DNA of 64,000 nucleotides from Gymnothorax reevesii. Taxonomy: Eukaryota; Chordata; Actinopteri; Anguilliformes; Muraenidae. The DNA lies in contig CM056577.1 in NCBI GenBank assembly GCA_029721435.1, positions 28,661,719 to 28,725,718 on the forward strand. Direction: 5' to 3'. The position numbers and the translations under genes were made by a program. A model generated the notes under the pieces. It saw nothing but the letters and a program-made list of their open reading frames with translations, was not told where the DNA came from and made no database searches. Shown here piece by piece: positions 1 through 12,728 of the stretch. How positions within the stretch are numbered: the stretch's first letter is position 1; each line of letters opens with the position of its first letter.

Positions 1-640
1 CTGCGTTTGGTGTCTTAAACTCAACAGCCATCACACACGTTTTCCAGTTCAAGAATAATCAAGTGGCAATTGAAGACACGGCTTCTCTCCCCCATGCGAT
101 CTAAAAGTGACAAAATAATGGGCGACATTCAGCACAGAAAAATATAATTTGATCTATGCGCCGTCACAGGGCAACGGCATTTCAGAACTCTTCAGCAAAT
201 GAAGGTAATTTCGGTGACTAGTACGTGGTTTCATCCGTTTACACTTTCCAGTCGGACAGCTGACTATTTTTTACAGCGATTTGAGTGACCATGCTGCAAA
301 AACAGGTGTACGTACTTGTCGCCGCCCCCCCCCCACACTGTCTAACTGTCTATGCTTTCCCCTGACAGTGCCCCTTTGACCATAATCAACTGCTATATTT
401 TATTAATTCAATGACAATTAACAAGAAAAACCAGCAGACACTACATCTTTCCAGGGCCAGGATTGAAGATCACTGTTTGTGACAAGAGTGATTTGCCCTG
501 CCTCAAGACCTGGGATGGGCTACTCCAGGCCTGCAGTGCAGTAGTGTCTGTGGGTTTTTGTGCTCTCCTGTCAATCAACAGGCAATTAATGTGGGCTCAT
601 TAGCTGACCTTTTTTTCTAACTAGGTGAATCGTTGACTGT

Positions 641-1015
641 GTTTACAAGTTTTGATTGGGTTTTTTAAGTATCCCGTTTTCGTGCTTGTGCATGTACACA
701 CCATATCCCGGGTTATGCCCTTATCCCGGTTTCAAGAAACCCGGTTCTGCCACCTGGAGCACTCCAATAGAAGCTGGGATACTGGAGCATGTATACGCCT
801 TAACCCGGTCTCTGACGGCTGCCCAGCAGACGTTACAGACCCCTGCGCAGATAGGATGCAGTAATCAGAAAACGGGTTACGGGTATTTATCATGTATACA
901 GGAATATGAATAACCGGGTTTCTTTGTTTCTCCGTGTTCCATGTTAACATCATATCCCGGATATGCTGTAAGCCGGGATAACCCTCAAAACCAGGATAAA
1001 AAAGATCTTGTAAAC
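641..1015. mobile_element. Palindromic MITE-like element
   Basis: The ends GTTTACAAG and CTTGTAAAC are inverted, and the interior repeats ATATCCCGG/CCGGGATA-type motifs in both orientations (around 705, 735, 925, 955 and 975). This looks like a non-autonomous DNA transposon with long, diverged inverted repeats. No coding capacity. No clear target duplication seen. Confidence 0.55.
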
Positions 1016-2511
1016 AACCAATTCTCATTAGCAATGATGGCCTAGCCAAGAGGCCTCAGCAAGAGCAAATAAGCACATTAAAGGGAGCGCATAAAATCAA
1101 CATAGTCAACACATAACAAAACACGAAGCAAAGATAACTACAAGCAGCATAGGAGATGGAACAGGCAAAAAGGCAAAAGTACATTAAAAGTGAGTTACAG
1201 GATATTATTTTCTAAAGGTTTAAGTTTTAAACGCAAAGAGAGAGGGGAGGGGAGATCAGCAAGTACAGCTTTAAATACTTGCTCATGCTGGAACGCACCA
1301 AAAACCTGCAGACACTGTTGACCTCCAGGACCAGAGTTGTCCATATCTGCTGAAGACTACGACAAACTCTTCATTACCACCATGGGATGCCTCGCCAATG
1401 GAGGAACTGTTGAGGCACATCACTGTATGAAGTAGGGTTTCCACTGGTGGCTCCACCTTATATTATCTCCCTCAACGCATTCATTTGAATGCACAAATAT
1501 AAAAGTCAGATTACACGTTTCATGCAATGGATTTAATGTTAATGTTATGCTATTACTCTGACTGGTTGCTCGCATAATGTAATTTTAGGTCAGGACAGCC
1601 TGCCTATGAGCTAAAATTCAGACTGAACCCATGCCAATCCCCACCCCCGCCAAAAAACAAGCTCATGCTCACCCTTTGAAAGGCTTCTTTGCTCATCCTC
1701 ATGCCTTTTACTTCTAAGTGTTCCTCTGTATCATGAGTATGAAAAGCATCAAAGTTACTGAGCTCAATAGTATTGCGTAACCAAGAACAACTATATAGGG
1801 TTCCTCTCAACCTCATCCAGAAAAGGCCAGTGTGGGCACTGGTTTTCATTCTATCCAAGATGTTGCACATCTGTGTCAAATAATCAAAACTTCTATTGGG
1901 TATTTTTGCGAAAGTTTTTAAATTATTTTGATTACGTACTACCCAATTCTAAGGTTTTATTCCATAGAATCATCTTGGGATTATAGGTTGTTATAGACAG
2001 AGTTGCTGATCAATGTTAAAATACTGCCATAATAGAAATAATTACTTGAGCCTGGCTGGCATAGAGGTACGATAATGTTGCAGTTCACAAGTCAGGGGCC
2101 AATTCAGTTGTTTGCTTTTGAGGCCACAGCTTTTGAAGCCACAAACTGTTTGATGCAGACATTATAAAGCTTAATAGAATGTTCTGGAGTTAAGCTTGAG
2201 GGCATCTTTTAAAAATGGAAACTTTCTCATTGGACTCAATGACTCTATCTCCCATAATCCCAATCTATTTCAAAGGGTCAGAGTAGGCTGGGCCCCGAGC
2301 AACAGAAAACAGTTCTATAAACGATGTACAATTGAAACAGTACATACATTGAACACCCAAGGGCATACAGGTTCAGTTTTGAAGCCCTTACCCCCTGTGT
2401 AATCGGTTATGGATAGCAGAAAAGCATTCGGAAAACTGAATGGAAGGCAGATGAAGGAATTTGTAAACCTCATATGAGGGAAAATGCTTTGTGGTAAATC
2501 AACTCTTGCCC

Positions 2512-2718
2512 CACTGTAAAAAATAAAAGGTTGATTCAACATAAGAAAGTAAGTCAACCAGCTGCAAATCATTTTTGAGTTTGCTTAACTTCAACTTCCA
2601 TGTTCTTTGAAAATTAGTTTGTGCAACCACAGGAACCTGAAGTTGAGCAAATTTGAAAATGCTTTGCAGCTGGTTGTCTTACTTTTCCAAGTTTAAGCCG
2701 ACGTTTTATTTTTTACAG
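2512..2718. mobile_element. Palindromic MITE with CACTGTAAAAAAT ends
   Basis: The left arm starts CACTGTAAAAAATAAAA and the right arm ends TTTTATTTTTTACAG. Internal motifs (AACCAGCTGCAAA and TTTGCAGCTGGTTG; AACTTCA and TGAAGTT) also mirror each other. It is a near-palindrome of about 207 bp, common in fish genomes. Similar TTTTTTACAGTG ends occur at about 9958 and 12390. Confidence 0.65.
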
Positions 2719-3289
2719 AGCGATTCACTCAAAAAAATGGACTTACATTTACTGAAGAATATTCTGTCGACTGGTTCCACACAACTGAGTTTAGTTACTT
2801 CCATTCACTAATATGAAATAAACTGATATAAAATATCAGAATTTACGGAAAAGTTACTAAAATCTATTTGATCAAACATCTTCAGGTAATTCTAACATGT
2901 TTAGATTTAAGTTTTTGAGTGTGGACTCATTAGAGTTGGATTCACTGGTATTTTGCTGCGCAGTTGCATCCTTATGGTAAATCCCCCCCACCGGCTCCCA
3001 TTTGCTTCAAAACAGAAGCAACGATGAAGCTAATCTGAGGTCCTTCAAATTTCCCCTGTGGCCTGAAGTCAACTTGGCAGGTGGCCACAGATGCCTACAC
3101 TTTTCACCATAAATAGAGTTCACCCCTGGGTTCATCCAGCCAGCTCCAGTTGTGATGCTATCACATGACTTACAACTGTGCTCCACCCCAATAGAGGTAA
3201 AGGTAGGTAAAGTCTTTCCTGAGCCAAGTGGGTCATCAGGCTGATGCTTATCTCCGGTTTCCATAGCAGTGGAACTAGTAGTTCCGCTA

Positions 3290-3482
3290 CTTCTTCAGGA
3301 TGGAATGACATTCCATCGCAGGTTATTTATTGGAATTTAGTCAATAATTTGCCACTACCTAATCATACACCTGGCTGGAGTGAAGTGTTTTGCCCTAGAA
3401 CACAACAAGAAAGCCACGACCAGAACTCAAACTCAGGATCTTTCACTCCCACGACCAAAGCGCTTAACCACTGTGCAATGCC
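3290..3482 (-). repeat. Probable tRNA-derived SINE fragment
   Basis: On the minus strand, CAGTGGTTAAGCGCTTTGG resembles a tRNA A-box region. About 30-50 nt downstream GAGTTTGAGTTCTGG resembles a diverged B box. The distance and order fit a pol III promoter. The body runs to lower coordinates without a clear tail. It is not a tRNA gene because acceptor-stem pairing is absent. Confidence 0.5.
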
Positions 3483-4484
3483 AATAGAGAAGTATACTTT
3501 AACCAGCGAAGCGCACATATTCACTCTCGGCTCACCTGCACTTTGTTGAACGGGACTCTGTTGTGCACAGTGTGTCAGGGAAATGGGACTTCAGGCCCAA
3601 GAGTGGCAGAATTACAAAAATAATGGACCTTGCATGTTCTTTCTGCCACACTTTGCTTTTATAATGAATCTCAAAGTGCAAACAAAGTAAAACACAACAT
3701 AAACTGAGCAAAGAATCTAGTCGCCGATCAAGATTAACGAGACAGCAGAAGGTTAGAGATGATTTACAATTCAAACATGGTGAACTGCCAGCAGCATATT
3801 CAGAAGGCCTGGGATTTTGAATCTTGGGGGGAGAGGGTTTGGGGTGTTGAATTTTTTTTTTGGCAAAAGAAGATTGATGCCCCCTGTGGGAGCTCCTCAG
3901 ATCACGCGGTAATCAAGGACACTCAGATGTTCCCAAATGTTGCCTGACACCCTGTATAATGCATTTGGTTCACATGAAGGGCACTGCTTGTATTTTCCCA
4001 TTATCCCCCAGACATGAGACAAGTGATTTACTGGACACAATGAGTCGGTAGTTTGACTTAATGAGATATCTAATGTCAGGCTGAGTATCACTGTATGACA
4101 TGGGGTATGCAGAGATGACATGGTAGGTCCTCAATGGAGAGAAAACTGAGGGCAGATTAAAGTAAAAAATGAAGGCTAACTCACTCTCGGGAAACACCCT
4201 TTCATTATCTCAAGGTTGAGAAGTTTCATAAATTACCACTTTTCTAATCTGGTTTGGTAGCCCAGAGAGCTCTTTTAATCAACTGTGCCCTGCGAGGCAT
4301 TTCAAACGTGCTTACAAAACACAATGGAGGAATGTGAACCAGAAGAAGCTTGTCTGTTCCTCTTCTATTCAGGGGTTTAGAGTTGAATGCACTCCAGACT
4401 TACCAGGTGTTAACAAAGCAAGGACGTTTCGGAGAGTCTCGCACACACCCAATGCAAACTTTTTGGAGTGCTTGCAGTTTTTAA

Positions 4485-4625
4485 CCCTTTCAGCCAATGA
4501 AGTAAGATATCAAAGTCAGATGGTCCCCTGCGGAAGCTCTTTCAAACAAGTTGCCACATGATAGGTTTTCAACAGCTCAGGATAACATTTTTAATTCCTT
4601 GAAAAAGTATTCAGCGTTCTAAGGG
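4485..4625. mobile_element. piggyBac-type MITE with TTAA target sites
   Basis: TTAA (4481-4484) followed by CCCTTTCAG, and TCTAAGGG followed by TTAA (4626-4629). TTAA duplication plus CCC...GGG ends is the piggyBac pattern. Only the outer few bases are inverted, so it is old or short-ended. Confidence 0.5.
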
Positions 4626-6080
4626 TTAAAAACATCAGTTACTTCGAACACATTTCAGTTTATCTTAAACATAGAAGCAGTGACTGGGTGCCATTAGAAA
4701 GCTGATGTATTTTTATCATTTCTCTGCCCAACTAAAGACACAATAACAGGTCAGTGATACACACCCTTTAGCAACAAGTCAGCATTTTCTTGTAAAGCTC
4801 TTCGTCTTTGAAAATTATTTGTAACCTTTAATGATGGCGACATACTGATGCTCTCTTCCATGTTCAGTGACTAAAAACAAGCTCGCAAGCCTTACTCTTG
4901 GTCTATAAGATAGGGACCACGATCCTATTAATCAACTCTCAGTCTTTTCCGCTGCTCAGTTTATTAGCAACATCCTCCCAAGCCTTCCGAGGTCATTAGG
5001 ATTGGGACCAAATTCCTGCTAAACTCTACTGTCCCACTATCTGACATTTCGGCTCCGGTGAAGTGTGCACTGCATCTGGCAGCTGTCCCGCACAGCCACT
5101 GGCCAGGCACAGATACACCCATGCGCGTTACATCTGAACTGAACTGTCTCATTCTGCTCTAGGCTCTGTCCCACTGTCTTACCGTATTACTATCAATAAA
5201 CCCTGCTATTGGATTGTATTCTGCTGCTGCATTTGGTTCCTGGTCAGAAACTGCAACTGTAATAAAGCAATGAGGCCTAATTGCATTGTCAGGCTCGAGG
5301 TGTATGTGCACATGGGGTGTCGGGGGTTTCCAAATATTTGTGATCATTCCTCTGGGGTCACATCAGAGCAAAATTTTGGAACCTCTGGTGCCGAATGATG
5401 CCCCGGCAGAACTTTCCTGGCTCTTGACAGAAAGTTTTTTGTTGTCTGCAAGGATTCTCTCTCTATAATCATCCTAACGCACCTGCAGTAAAACGCACTC
5501 CAACATTTTTTTATGTTGTCAGATCAGATTTAAAACCATTTCAAAATTATTCATTGGTGGTTACCCCCCTCCAAATACTCGGCCTGTGATGTTAAAATTA
5601 GAGATGCTCTTTTGTGGCGTACACTCATGCAGAGTCAGCCTCTGGCAGCACTGCCTGGCAACGATTCCTCAGTCCTCCGTCCAAAAAATAAAAAAGGAGT
5701 AGGATTTATGGCGGGCCTCAGAGCTGGCAAGCACCGAGCTAAAGTTCACAAATCACGAGTGTGCCCTGGCTGGCTCGCTTCAAAGTGCTGTGGCGCATCG
5801 TTTTTCCTGCAGGATTATGCACGGTCTGCTTAACGTCAGGGGATTTTTTTTTACTTTGGGTCGAAGTTGCACATTTTTCAGGCCGTCATCACGGTGTTGA
5901 CGGTAAAAACAGCAGCAAAATCACACCACTTGAGTCACTTTACATTTTATCATGATGCTAACAGGTATTGGCTGTCAAATGGCGGTTTCTAGTTTGATAA
6001 TTGAACCATTATGAGGGACGGAATAACCATGCAGCGTTTTCGCTGCTATTCTGCCTTCAGCAGGAGGCGCATACATTTTG

Positions 6081-6330
6081 TAATGACCTCTGCTAAGGGG
6101 GTTAAGTTTTTGCCAGTGCCTGTTTGTCTGTGTGTCTGTTTGTGTGTAAGATAACTCAAAAAGTGATGAACGGATATCTCTGAAATTTTGTGGGTGGGTT
6201 GCTATTACATCAAGGATGGATGCTATTGATTTTGACTGCGATCGGTCAAACAATATATGAGCCGTGTTCACCCAGCAAGGTTTTGACTGTGCTGCCTTGG
6301 CGGAGGTTTGCACGCTCGGAGTGCCTCGAG
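6081..6330 (+). mobile_element. Rolling-circle-like element, family H1, diverged copy
   Basis: The 5' end (TAATGACCTCTGCTAAGG) and the 3' part (CCTTGGCGGAGG, then a GCAC...GTGC hairpin and CTCGAG|T in place of CTAG|T) correspond to the copies at 31257, 40123 and 42200. A TGTTTGTCTGTGTG run lies near the 5' end. The interior is closest to the 31257 copy. Confidence 0.55.
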
Positions 6331-7010
6331 TTGCGACTGCTTTCTTGGAGCCCAATCTTCGTTTATTCAAAATTATGTTAAGTATATACCCATATACATA
6401 CAACGCAAATGTACATTTCTCATCATCTCTACTAAGCATCTGCTTTCTACTTTTCGTCTGTGTTTTTAAAAACAGACATTCAATGTCTCCGCAAAAAGTG
6501 CTATTCAGATAAACTGAAACTGAATTCCTGTTGAGTTATTGGTGAGGTGTGGTTTGCTCAATAAATGAATGCCGGGTTTCACTGCAACAAAAACCTTCCA
6601 TCCCTTTATTATATTTTTAAGAAACCTGACATGTAAAGAAATATTGTCATTATATGCCGGTACTTCCTTGTCTTAAATTGAACATTGCATTTGCTGAAAT
6701 CATAATTTCAGGCCAACTGCAGGACTTTGTCAATATAAATCATTGCCACTACTGTGGGCCAGTGGAGCAGTGGGTAGCTTTTCTGGCTTTGGGCCTGCAT
6801 GGTGCATGTTCTCCCAGCGAACATAAAGCTTTCTTCCCACAGTCCAGACGCGCACCTCAGGTTGACTAGACGGTATATTGTTCATCACCATATGGGCACG
6901 AGTGAATAGTGCGTGATTCCAGCTCTTGCTTTGAAGAGTGCAGAGGTCTATTTGTGTGTGTATGTAAGTGTGTGTGAGTATGTGTGCGAACATGTCTGTA
7001 CCTGCACATA

Positions 7011-7532
7011 CAGTGCATAACAAACTTATTAGACCACCACGCAATGTAAGGTTTATGCCACAGCTGCCCTAAATTAACAGTGTTGGTAATTACCAAAATA
7101 ATTTTTCTGTTTCTGTAGGTTAATCCACCAGTATGCACAAGCTCTTTAACTGCTAAAATATTATTATTGTTGTTATCCATGAACTTTCAAATTTACCATT
7201 TTACAAAAGAGCTGAAAAACATAGGTAAGCACATTATAATTTTTTTGACTAAGATGCCAAATAATAGTAATTTTCTTGCATTCCTGAAAATAAAAATGAG
7301 TTTTAGAGGTTGAATGCAAGAGCGCAAGCAGTTATCAAGGTCAAACGAGGCCATACAAATTATAGTTTGTTTTTATGTGTGAATAAGGACTATTTAGTGG
7401 TTTCAGTTCATTATTTGCCAAAGAAAGAACAAAATAAATTTTAGTTTTAAACAAGTTTTTGTCAAATTTCTTAAATATTTGTGCTTTCTCGTCATTTTAC
7501 GACAGGATGTCGAATAAATTTGCCAAGCACTG
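7011..7532. mobile_element. Internally deleted Tc1/mariner remnant
   Basis: The ends CAGTGCATAACAAA and TTTGCCAAGCACTG are inverted, flanked by TA on both sides (7009-7010 and 7533-7534). The 522 bp interior has no recognisable transposase. Confidence 0.65.
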
Positions 7533-8125
7533 TATGTATGCGCATGTCTGCCTTGACTTTTATCCCCATTCCTGCCACATTTTACAGGTGGTTGAGTGAG
7601 GGGGGGAGACCCACACAGTCCCAGCTGAGAGGCCACATCCGCCGTCCTCCATCTCAGCACAGCAGGAGTACAGTCAGAGGCAAATGAAATGGTGGTTCAG
7701 GTTTTACCCAATTTTGTGCCGCACGAAGGACAGACTGCGCCCCAGTCGGTGGATTTATCTCTGAACCCAGCAGAATATTCCAGAAAAGAGCTCCCAGCCT
7801 TTTTGCAGCAAAAACAATGGCCCCGTGAAGCAATGCCAAGCCCCAGATATAGCTGGTACAAATCCAACCCTCTGGACCAAGAAAGGCATCTTAAACGAAA
7901 ATGGGCAATAATACATCATGGACTATAGGGCATATAAGAGCATTAGACAGGAGACAAATTAATGGAAAAATCAACATAAATAGTCTCAGTGAGGAGTCCA
8001 GAAACTGCCAGCTGAGCTTCAGCATGCTTTGGCGTGAAGTCAACAAGCATAAATCTCTACTGGAAGGATGGAGCGCCTTTCTTCCAGGAGACTTTCCCTC
8101 ATTTGCGTTTTGATGATAATGACAA

Positions 8126-8500
8126 AGAGTGCTGACAAACAAGTTGTTCCAAAATCTCCCATATGAGGTCAGCTGTTTTGAGATCTGGTGACTGTGAAGG
8201 TGGCACTATATGCTTAGGGTCATTTTCACTCTCATAAAACCATTCTGTGACCCCTTGTGTGTGTCATCCTAAAAGAAGCCACCCCTATTATGCTTGGAAT
8301 ACTTTATCATAGGATGTTAAGGTGATCTGGCAGAATATCTCCACATTGATTTCCAGTGACCCTTTGTGAGTGGAGGAAAATGAATGGAAGAGTTTGATTT
8401 CATCAAGTTTTTTTTCGCGCATTTGATCAGGATGTTGCCTGAAATTTTGCGCCCTCCATATGTTCTGTAATGCAGCAGTGTTATAATACATTTTTGATTA
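8126..8500 (-). pseudogene. Transposase fragment, IS630/Tc1-mariner superfamily
   Basis: Minus-strand translation of 8256-8126 gives G-V-T-E-W-F, then D-P-K-H ... S-Q-S-P-D-L and W-E-I-L-E-Q-L, the typical C-terminal pattern of DDE transposases (H...SQSPDL followed by the WEIL helix). Sequence up to about 8500 is recognisable as the same family but is broken by stops and shifts. Non-functional. Confidence 0.6.
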
Positions 8501-8756
8501 GCAGCAATAAAAGCAAGTTGCGGTGCAAGTCATCGTCACGTGTGTTTAATGATTCATGAAAAATCTTCAATACCAGCAGGGTGCTTGTAATATTTATCTG
8601 AATGAGATGCCTCCTTCCTGAGCAAGCAGTGTGTTATTCTGTTTTGAAGGCCGCCACGCAGAATGAGGTGGGATTTCCTGTTCAAGCGATGTCCAAAAAG
8701 AGTCAACTGTCCACTGCCATCGTGACATTCTGAGTCCAATGAAGAACTGACTATAA

Positions 8757-8836
8757 TTGAAGCACTGATTACTAAAACCCCGCAAGTCAAGTCAAGTCAA
8801 GTGCGACTTATGGGGTTTTAGTAATAAGTGCTTCAA
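8757..8836. repeat. Long inverted repeat around an AAGTC tandem loop
   Basis: Arms 8757-8781 and 8812-8836 are 25 bp each with one mismatch. The centre holds tandem AAGTC units. Its position beside the transposase fragment suggests a transposon end or rearrangement scar. Confidence 0.75.
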
Positions 8837-10014
8837 TTGTTTATGGACCCATTGATCATAGGTGTGAACAGTGTGAAAGATCACAGACTGGATAATTTAA
8901 GCCCAGCAATGATACTTTCAAATGGGCAGTAACCATAACATCCAGGAGCTGATAGTACAAGATTCAGACAGCAAAAAAATTCCAGTTGTTTCTTCAGATC
9001 ATGACCTGACTCATTAGTGTTTCACGATCGATCAGTCTACTTTCAAACTGAATAACTCTGCTAATCAGCAAACTCTGGTCATAGGGATTTAACACTGGAC
9101 AAGACCACTACTTCTGCATCATAATTTCCCACCTCTCCATGTTTAAACACAGAAGTGATGGAACATTCATGTCTCTCGCTTATGGGTGTCACATTCCAGA
9201 GCAAGAATGACAAACACTTGGCACCGTCTTGTACATTCTGATCAACCAGCAGTCAGCAGAGACCCATCAGTGACTTAAATGGAGTCACTGCAGAGCAAAA
9301 TGTGTCAAAACCTGCCCTCCAGGTTAACAAACTATACAGGATATATTACTGCCATTCTGCCAAGGATAGATGCCAGAACCCATTACCTTTTTTTTACGAT
9401 GACCAAAGTCATCAGTCATTTTTCAGTCATTCTCAAAGGATAAGTGACTTTGAGAATAGATGAACAGAGGATGCCAGAAGACACTGAATGCTCAAGACCT
9501 TATGTTTGCTCTCCAGATGAACAAAGCATTCTCCTCTGTCCCTCAAGTCTTATCTTGATCTTCACAATACACACAAAGCGACAGGGCGTTCATTTAACCC
9601 CGAACCACCCCGTCACTCTGACTCTGGGTGCATCCCTGAGAAACTAAATTACAAGGGCCTTCAATGTCACACTTTCATGGCTCTACAATCATACAAACAT
9701 GATTTGCAGCTCATTTTGTAATTAGTCTGCATGAATCACAGTTCAGGTTCCCGTGTTTCTGAAAAACATCAGTTGAGGAAAGGATACCTGTCCTTTACTT
9801 AACTGGTGTTTAGCAGACACGCTTCTTCAGTGCAAAAAAAGAAAACAAGTGCAGCCTGTCCATGAGCTTAGGGGTTGGTTCGAAGTAGAGAAATCCTCTC
9901 CGAGGAGGAAGTAGTTTAGAGAGAGATAGCTGGAAGTTGGACCTTGACAGTGCAGTATTTTTTACAGTGTTGTTGATTTACTCAGTGCCTTATCTCCTTC
10001 TTTGTGTCCTTTTA

Positions 10015-10644
10015 TGGAGATCCTTTCCCTCAAAGTGACCTATTCTAACCGCCTTTGGTCCGTCGTCGTCCGCCGTGCGTCGTCCGTAAACAATTAACAT
10101 TTTCGACTTCTTCTCAGAAACCACTGATCCGATTTCAATAAAATTTTGCAGGACCTTTCCTTGGTCAGAGATGCACCAAAATTGTGAATTACATAGGGCC
10201 CACCCCCAGGGGCTCTGAGGGGCGGGGCTAAAACTGGTCAATACATTTTTCACTTCTTCTCAGAAACCGCCGATTCGGTTTCAATAAAATTTTCCAGGAA
10301 CCTTCCTTGGTCAGATATGCACCAAAATTGTGAATTATATGGGGCCCATCCCCAGGTGCTCTGAGGGGCGGGCTAAAAGTTGTCAAATTGGCTGAAATTT
10401 TCAAACTCTTCTTTTCCAGACCAAGATAAGCTGGAAAACAAATCTCTTCATAGATGGAAGGGTCTTCAGGTGCTTTATCAAAAGTGTTAATTTCATGGCC
10501 CCCAGGCTCCATGTTTGCCCCTGGGGAGGGGGTGAAGTTTACTATACTTTATATAGGAAAATGATTGGTATATTTGGTTCATTCACATCAATAACATCAG
10601 TTTTTATACAACTGAAGTGACCGTTTAGTCCCAGGGGCCTCTTG
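10015..10644 (+). repeat. Dispersed repeat with about 146-bp internal tandem units (H5)
   Basis: Units beginning CTTCTTCTCAGAAACC occur at about 10107 and 10253, with a third degraded copy. Each carries GATTTCAATAAAATTTT and TGGTCAGATATGCACCAAAA-like text. It ends CTCTTG|TTT. The tandem interior and CTTG end resemble the other rolling-circle-like families, but I could not find an inverted 5' match, so the class is uncertain. Confidence 0.4.
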
Positions 10645-10724
10645 TTTATGTAACCCTTCCCAGCAGCCCCTTCCCAATTCCCTGTATAGCAAAATGGTCA
10701 ATTGTGCGCTACTCTGAAAAAGCT

Positions 10725-10815
10725 GCTGACCACTGCTGGTAGGTACCCGCGTCGTGATAGTCACTTCTGCTCCACAATGCAGTGCTTTAACCGAGTGAGC
10801 TATCCGGCAGCTACA
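10725..10815 (-). repeat. tRNA-derived SINE head
   Basis: The minus strand reads GCCGGATAGCTCACTCGGTT, close to a tRNA 5' half with an A box, then a tRNA-like continuation (GCACTGCATTGTGGAGCAGA). The B box and acceptor stem are not intact, so it is a SINE or tRNA pseudogene rather than a tRNA. Confidence 0.55.
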
Positions 10816-11307
10816 CTTGCTGTTTTTGGGTAATAAACGGGACGGTGCCTATTGTTACTCTGCAAAGCATATTTGTGACAGTCCTGTGAAATGCATTATA
10901 CAAACAAAATTAAATTAAAGACTTTGTTGACAATTTTTTCAACTACCCTACTGCCCTTCTTCATTATACTTACACACTACAAAAAGGGTTGACAATATTT
11001 TAATTCAGTCATAATATAACCGAGGGAATTCAGTTGCAGCTACCAGATGAATATGGGTGTGGATCTCAAACACAAGCGAACTTCCCCATGTTCCATTTTC
11101 CAATCATCCAGAATTGACATCTCTAGCAGCGTGGGTGAGCTTCATAAGGACCAGCCGATCCAAGCTTGACGGTTGCTCGGGGCCACCAACCTTCAGATCT
11201 GTGTACACCTGAAACCTGTCGTAAACAGGTCTGCTTATGCTGGTTTCACAGCCACCCAAAGTTTCCACCCAACTATCAAGGTCATTAATGTCATGTCATG
11301 AACGACA

Positions 11308-11600
11308 CACACACACACACACACACATACCCTTGTACTTCTATCCTAGTGAGGGCATCAAATTGACTTCCATTCATCCTTTGTGCGTCTCTACAGCCTT
11401 TCTCTTATCTTAACCACAACCAAAGCACCCCTAACCCAAACCCTTACCCTAACCTTAATTGATCCCTAATTCTAACCTTATAACCCCATCCCGAACCAAT
11501 AAGTCACAATTTGCTATTGTAATACTAAGGACAGGTCAAAATGACCTCACATCACAAAATTGTCCCTGCTATGTTGGTCAAAAATGTGCTCTGGTCCTTA
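11308..11600. repeat. (CA)n followed by fish CTAACC-type dispersed repeat
   Basis: An ACACAC tract (11308-11328) precedes a block with irregular CCCTAACC/CTTAACC motifs (about 11413-11500). Such sequence is scattered in fish genomes. It is too irregular to be a telomere. Confidence 0.6.
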
Positions 11601-12058
11601 TTATGGAATAAGCAAGCCACGCACACACACGCGCTCACACATAGTCTCAGGAACACACGAGTGAAGTGCAGAAACAAATGACCAGAGGTGCTAGCTTAAA
11701 AACCTCAAGACCTAAATACATTTCACTGCAGATGGCATTGATTGCTCAGATTTGTATCCAGGCATACTCCATAAAACACCCCTTTATCGATCGAGGAACT
11801 CCAAAGAACTCCGACAGCTACTTTGGAGCCAAAGAGCTATTAAGTTTTGAAAACGTCTCAGTAGCTGCTAACTCCAACAGCTGGCCTGATGCCACATGCG
11901 AGCATCAGGGCTCCCGGCCTGCTTCTTTCTGCACGCATGCAGACCATAATTCTTCACCTCGGTGATGTAGTAATAGGTTTGGTCTTCAGTTGTGATTAGG
12001 CATTTCAAATCTAAAAATAGTGATAATGGACGAGGGGATCAATGCCGAGGCAAATTAT

Positions 12059-12064
12059 TTTATT
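12059..12064 (-). terminator. Candidate poly(A) signal of the zinc-finger gene
   Basis: An AATAAA hexamer on the minus strand lies about 485 nt past the stop codon. Position and motif are plausible, but AATAAA is common in this AT-rich DNA and no cleavage-site evidence is available. Confidence 0.25.
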
Positions 12065-12547
12065 AGGGCAATAGAAAAATACAATGAACTGTCCGTAATT
12101 TCTGAAGTGGGCAGGACTTTGTGAACAGGAGGTACGTACAGATGATCGGACTCCTGACTGGATCAATGTTAAACACGTCACTGTATTGCTCTGCAAGGAA
12201 AGTTCCGAACCAGCCAAATTGAGCAGCTGCAGAACACACTAAATAAACCAGTTGTTTCAACTTCAAAAAGTTAGTGTCCCCGCTGCCTTAAGAATAATTT
12301 AAAAAATACCTCAAATTGTCGTCTTAAATTCAGTTAACGTAAAATTTTAAGGCAGGCAAGATTTTTTTTTTTAAGTTCGAATAACAATATTTTTTACAGT
12401 GTACAGGACCAGGAGCACTCCAGTCCGCCCTGAGTGTCTTTGAGCAAACAGCTGAATAAAATAAATGGCCACAGAGGACAGGAGCTCTGAGACTCTGAGG
12501 ACCGCAGGAAGGTCAGGCCGAGAGACAGGTCAGTGGTAGGCGGGGCA

Positions 12548-12728
12548 TCAGAGGGAGGGATGGCTGTGTGGGCGTGGCCTCTTAGCCAGCGAATCAGAGG
12601 CGTGGAACCTGCGCAGGTGGCGGAGGAGGAGCTGGCGGTCAGGGGTGGAGTATCGGCAGAGGTAGCAGGGGAAGGACTCGCCCGTGTGGTGCCGTCGCAC
12701 GTGGAGGTCCAGGCTCTTCTTCTGAATG
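12548..12728 (-). CDS. Zinc-finger gene last coding exon
   Basis: 181 nt including TGA at 12550-12548. The acceptor is TGCGTCCGTAG. It completes the split finger (I-Q-K-K-S-L-D-L-H-V-R-R-H-H), then TGESF and the last finger (C-Y-L-C-R-Y-S-T ... R-H-L-R-R-F-H). The protein ends with a basic, Ser/Pro/His-rich tail of about 17 residues. Confidence 0.9.

Larger units (their letters stand above)
1016..6080. other. Intergenic region with no gene recognised
   Basis: Apart from the MITE, SINE and piggyBac entries listed inside it, this AT-rich stretch shows only short, unconserved reading frames. The first 640 bases of the window are likewise featureless. Confidence 0.6.
8837..12547. other. Intergenic region downstream of the zinc-finger gene
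   Basis: Contains the H5 repeat, a SINE head, CA and CTAACC repeats, and probably the 3' UTR of the zinc-finger gene just below 12548. A TTTTTTACAGTG MITE-type end lies at about 9958 and another at 12390. No other gene seen. Confidence 0.5.

Noticed and set aside
5975..6439. Minus-strand frame of 154 codons
   Set aside because: It overlaps a dispersed repeat copy (H1) and shows no domain or splice context.
10725..10815. Possible tRNA gene on the minus strand
   Set aside because: The A-box half is good but the cloverleaf and acceptor stem do not pair; better explained as a SINE head.
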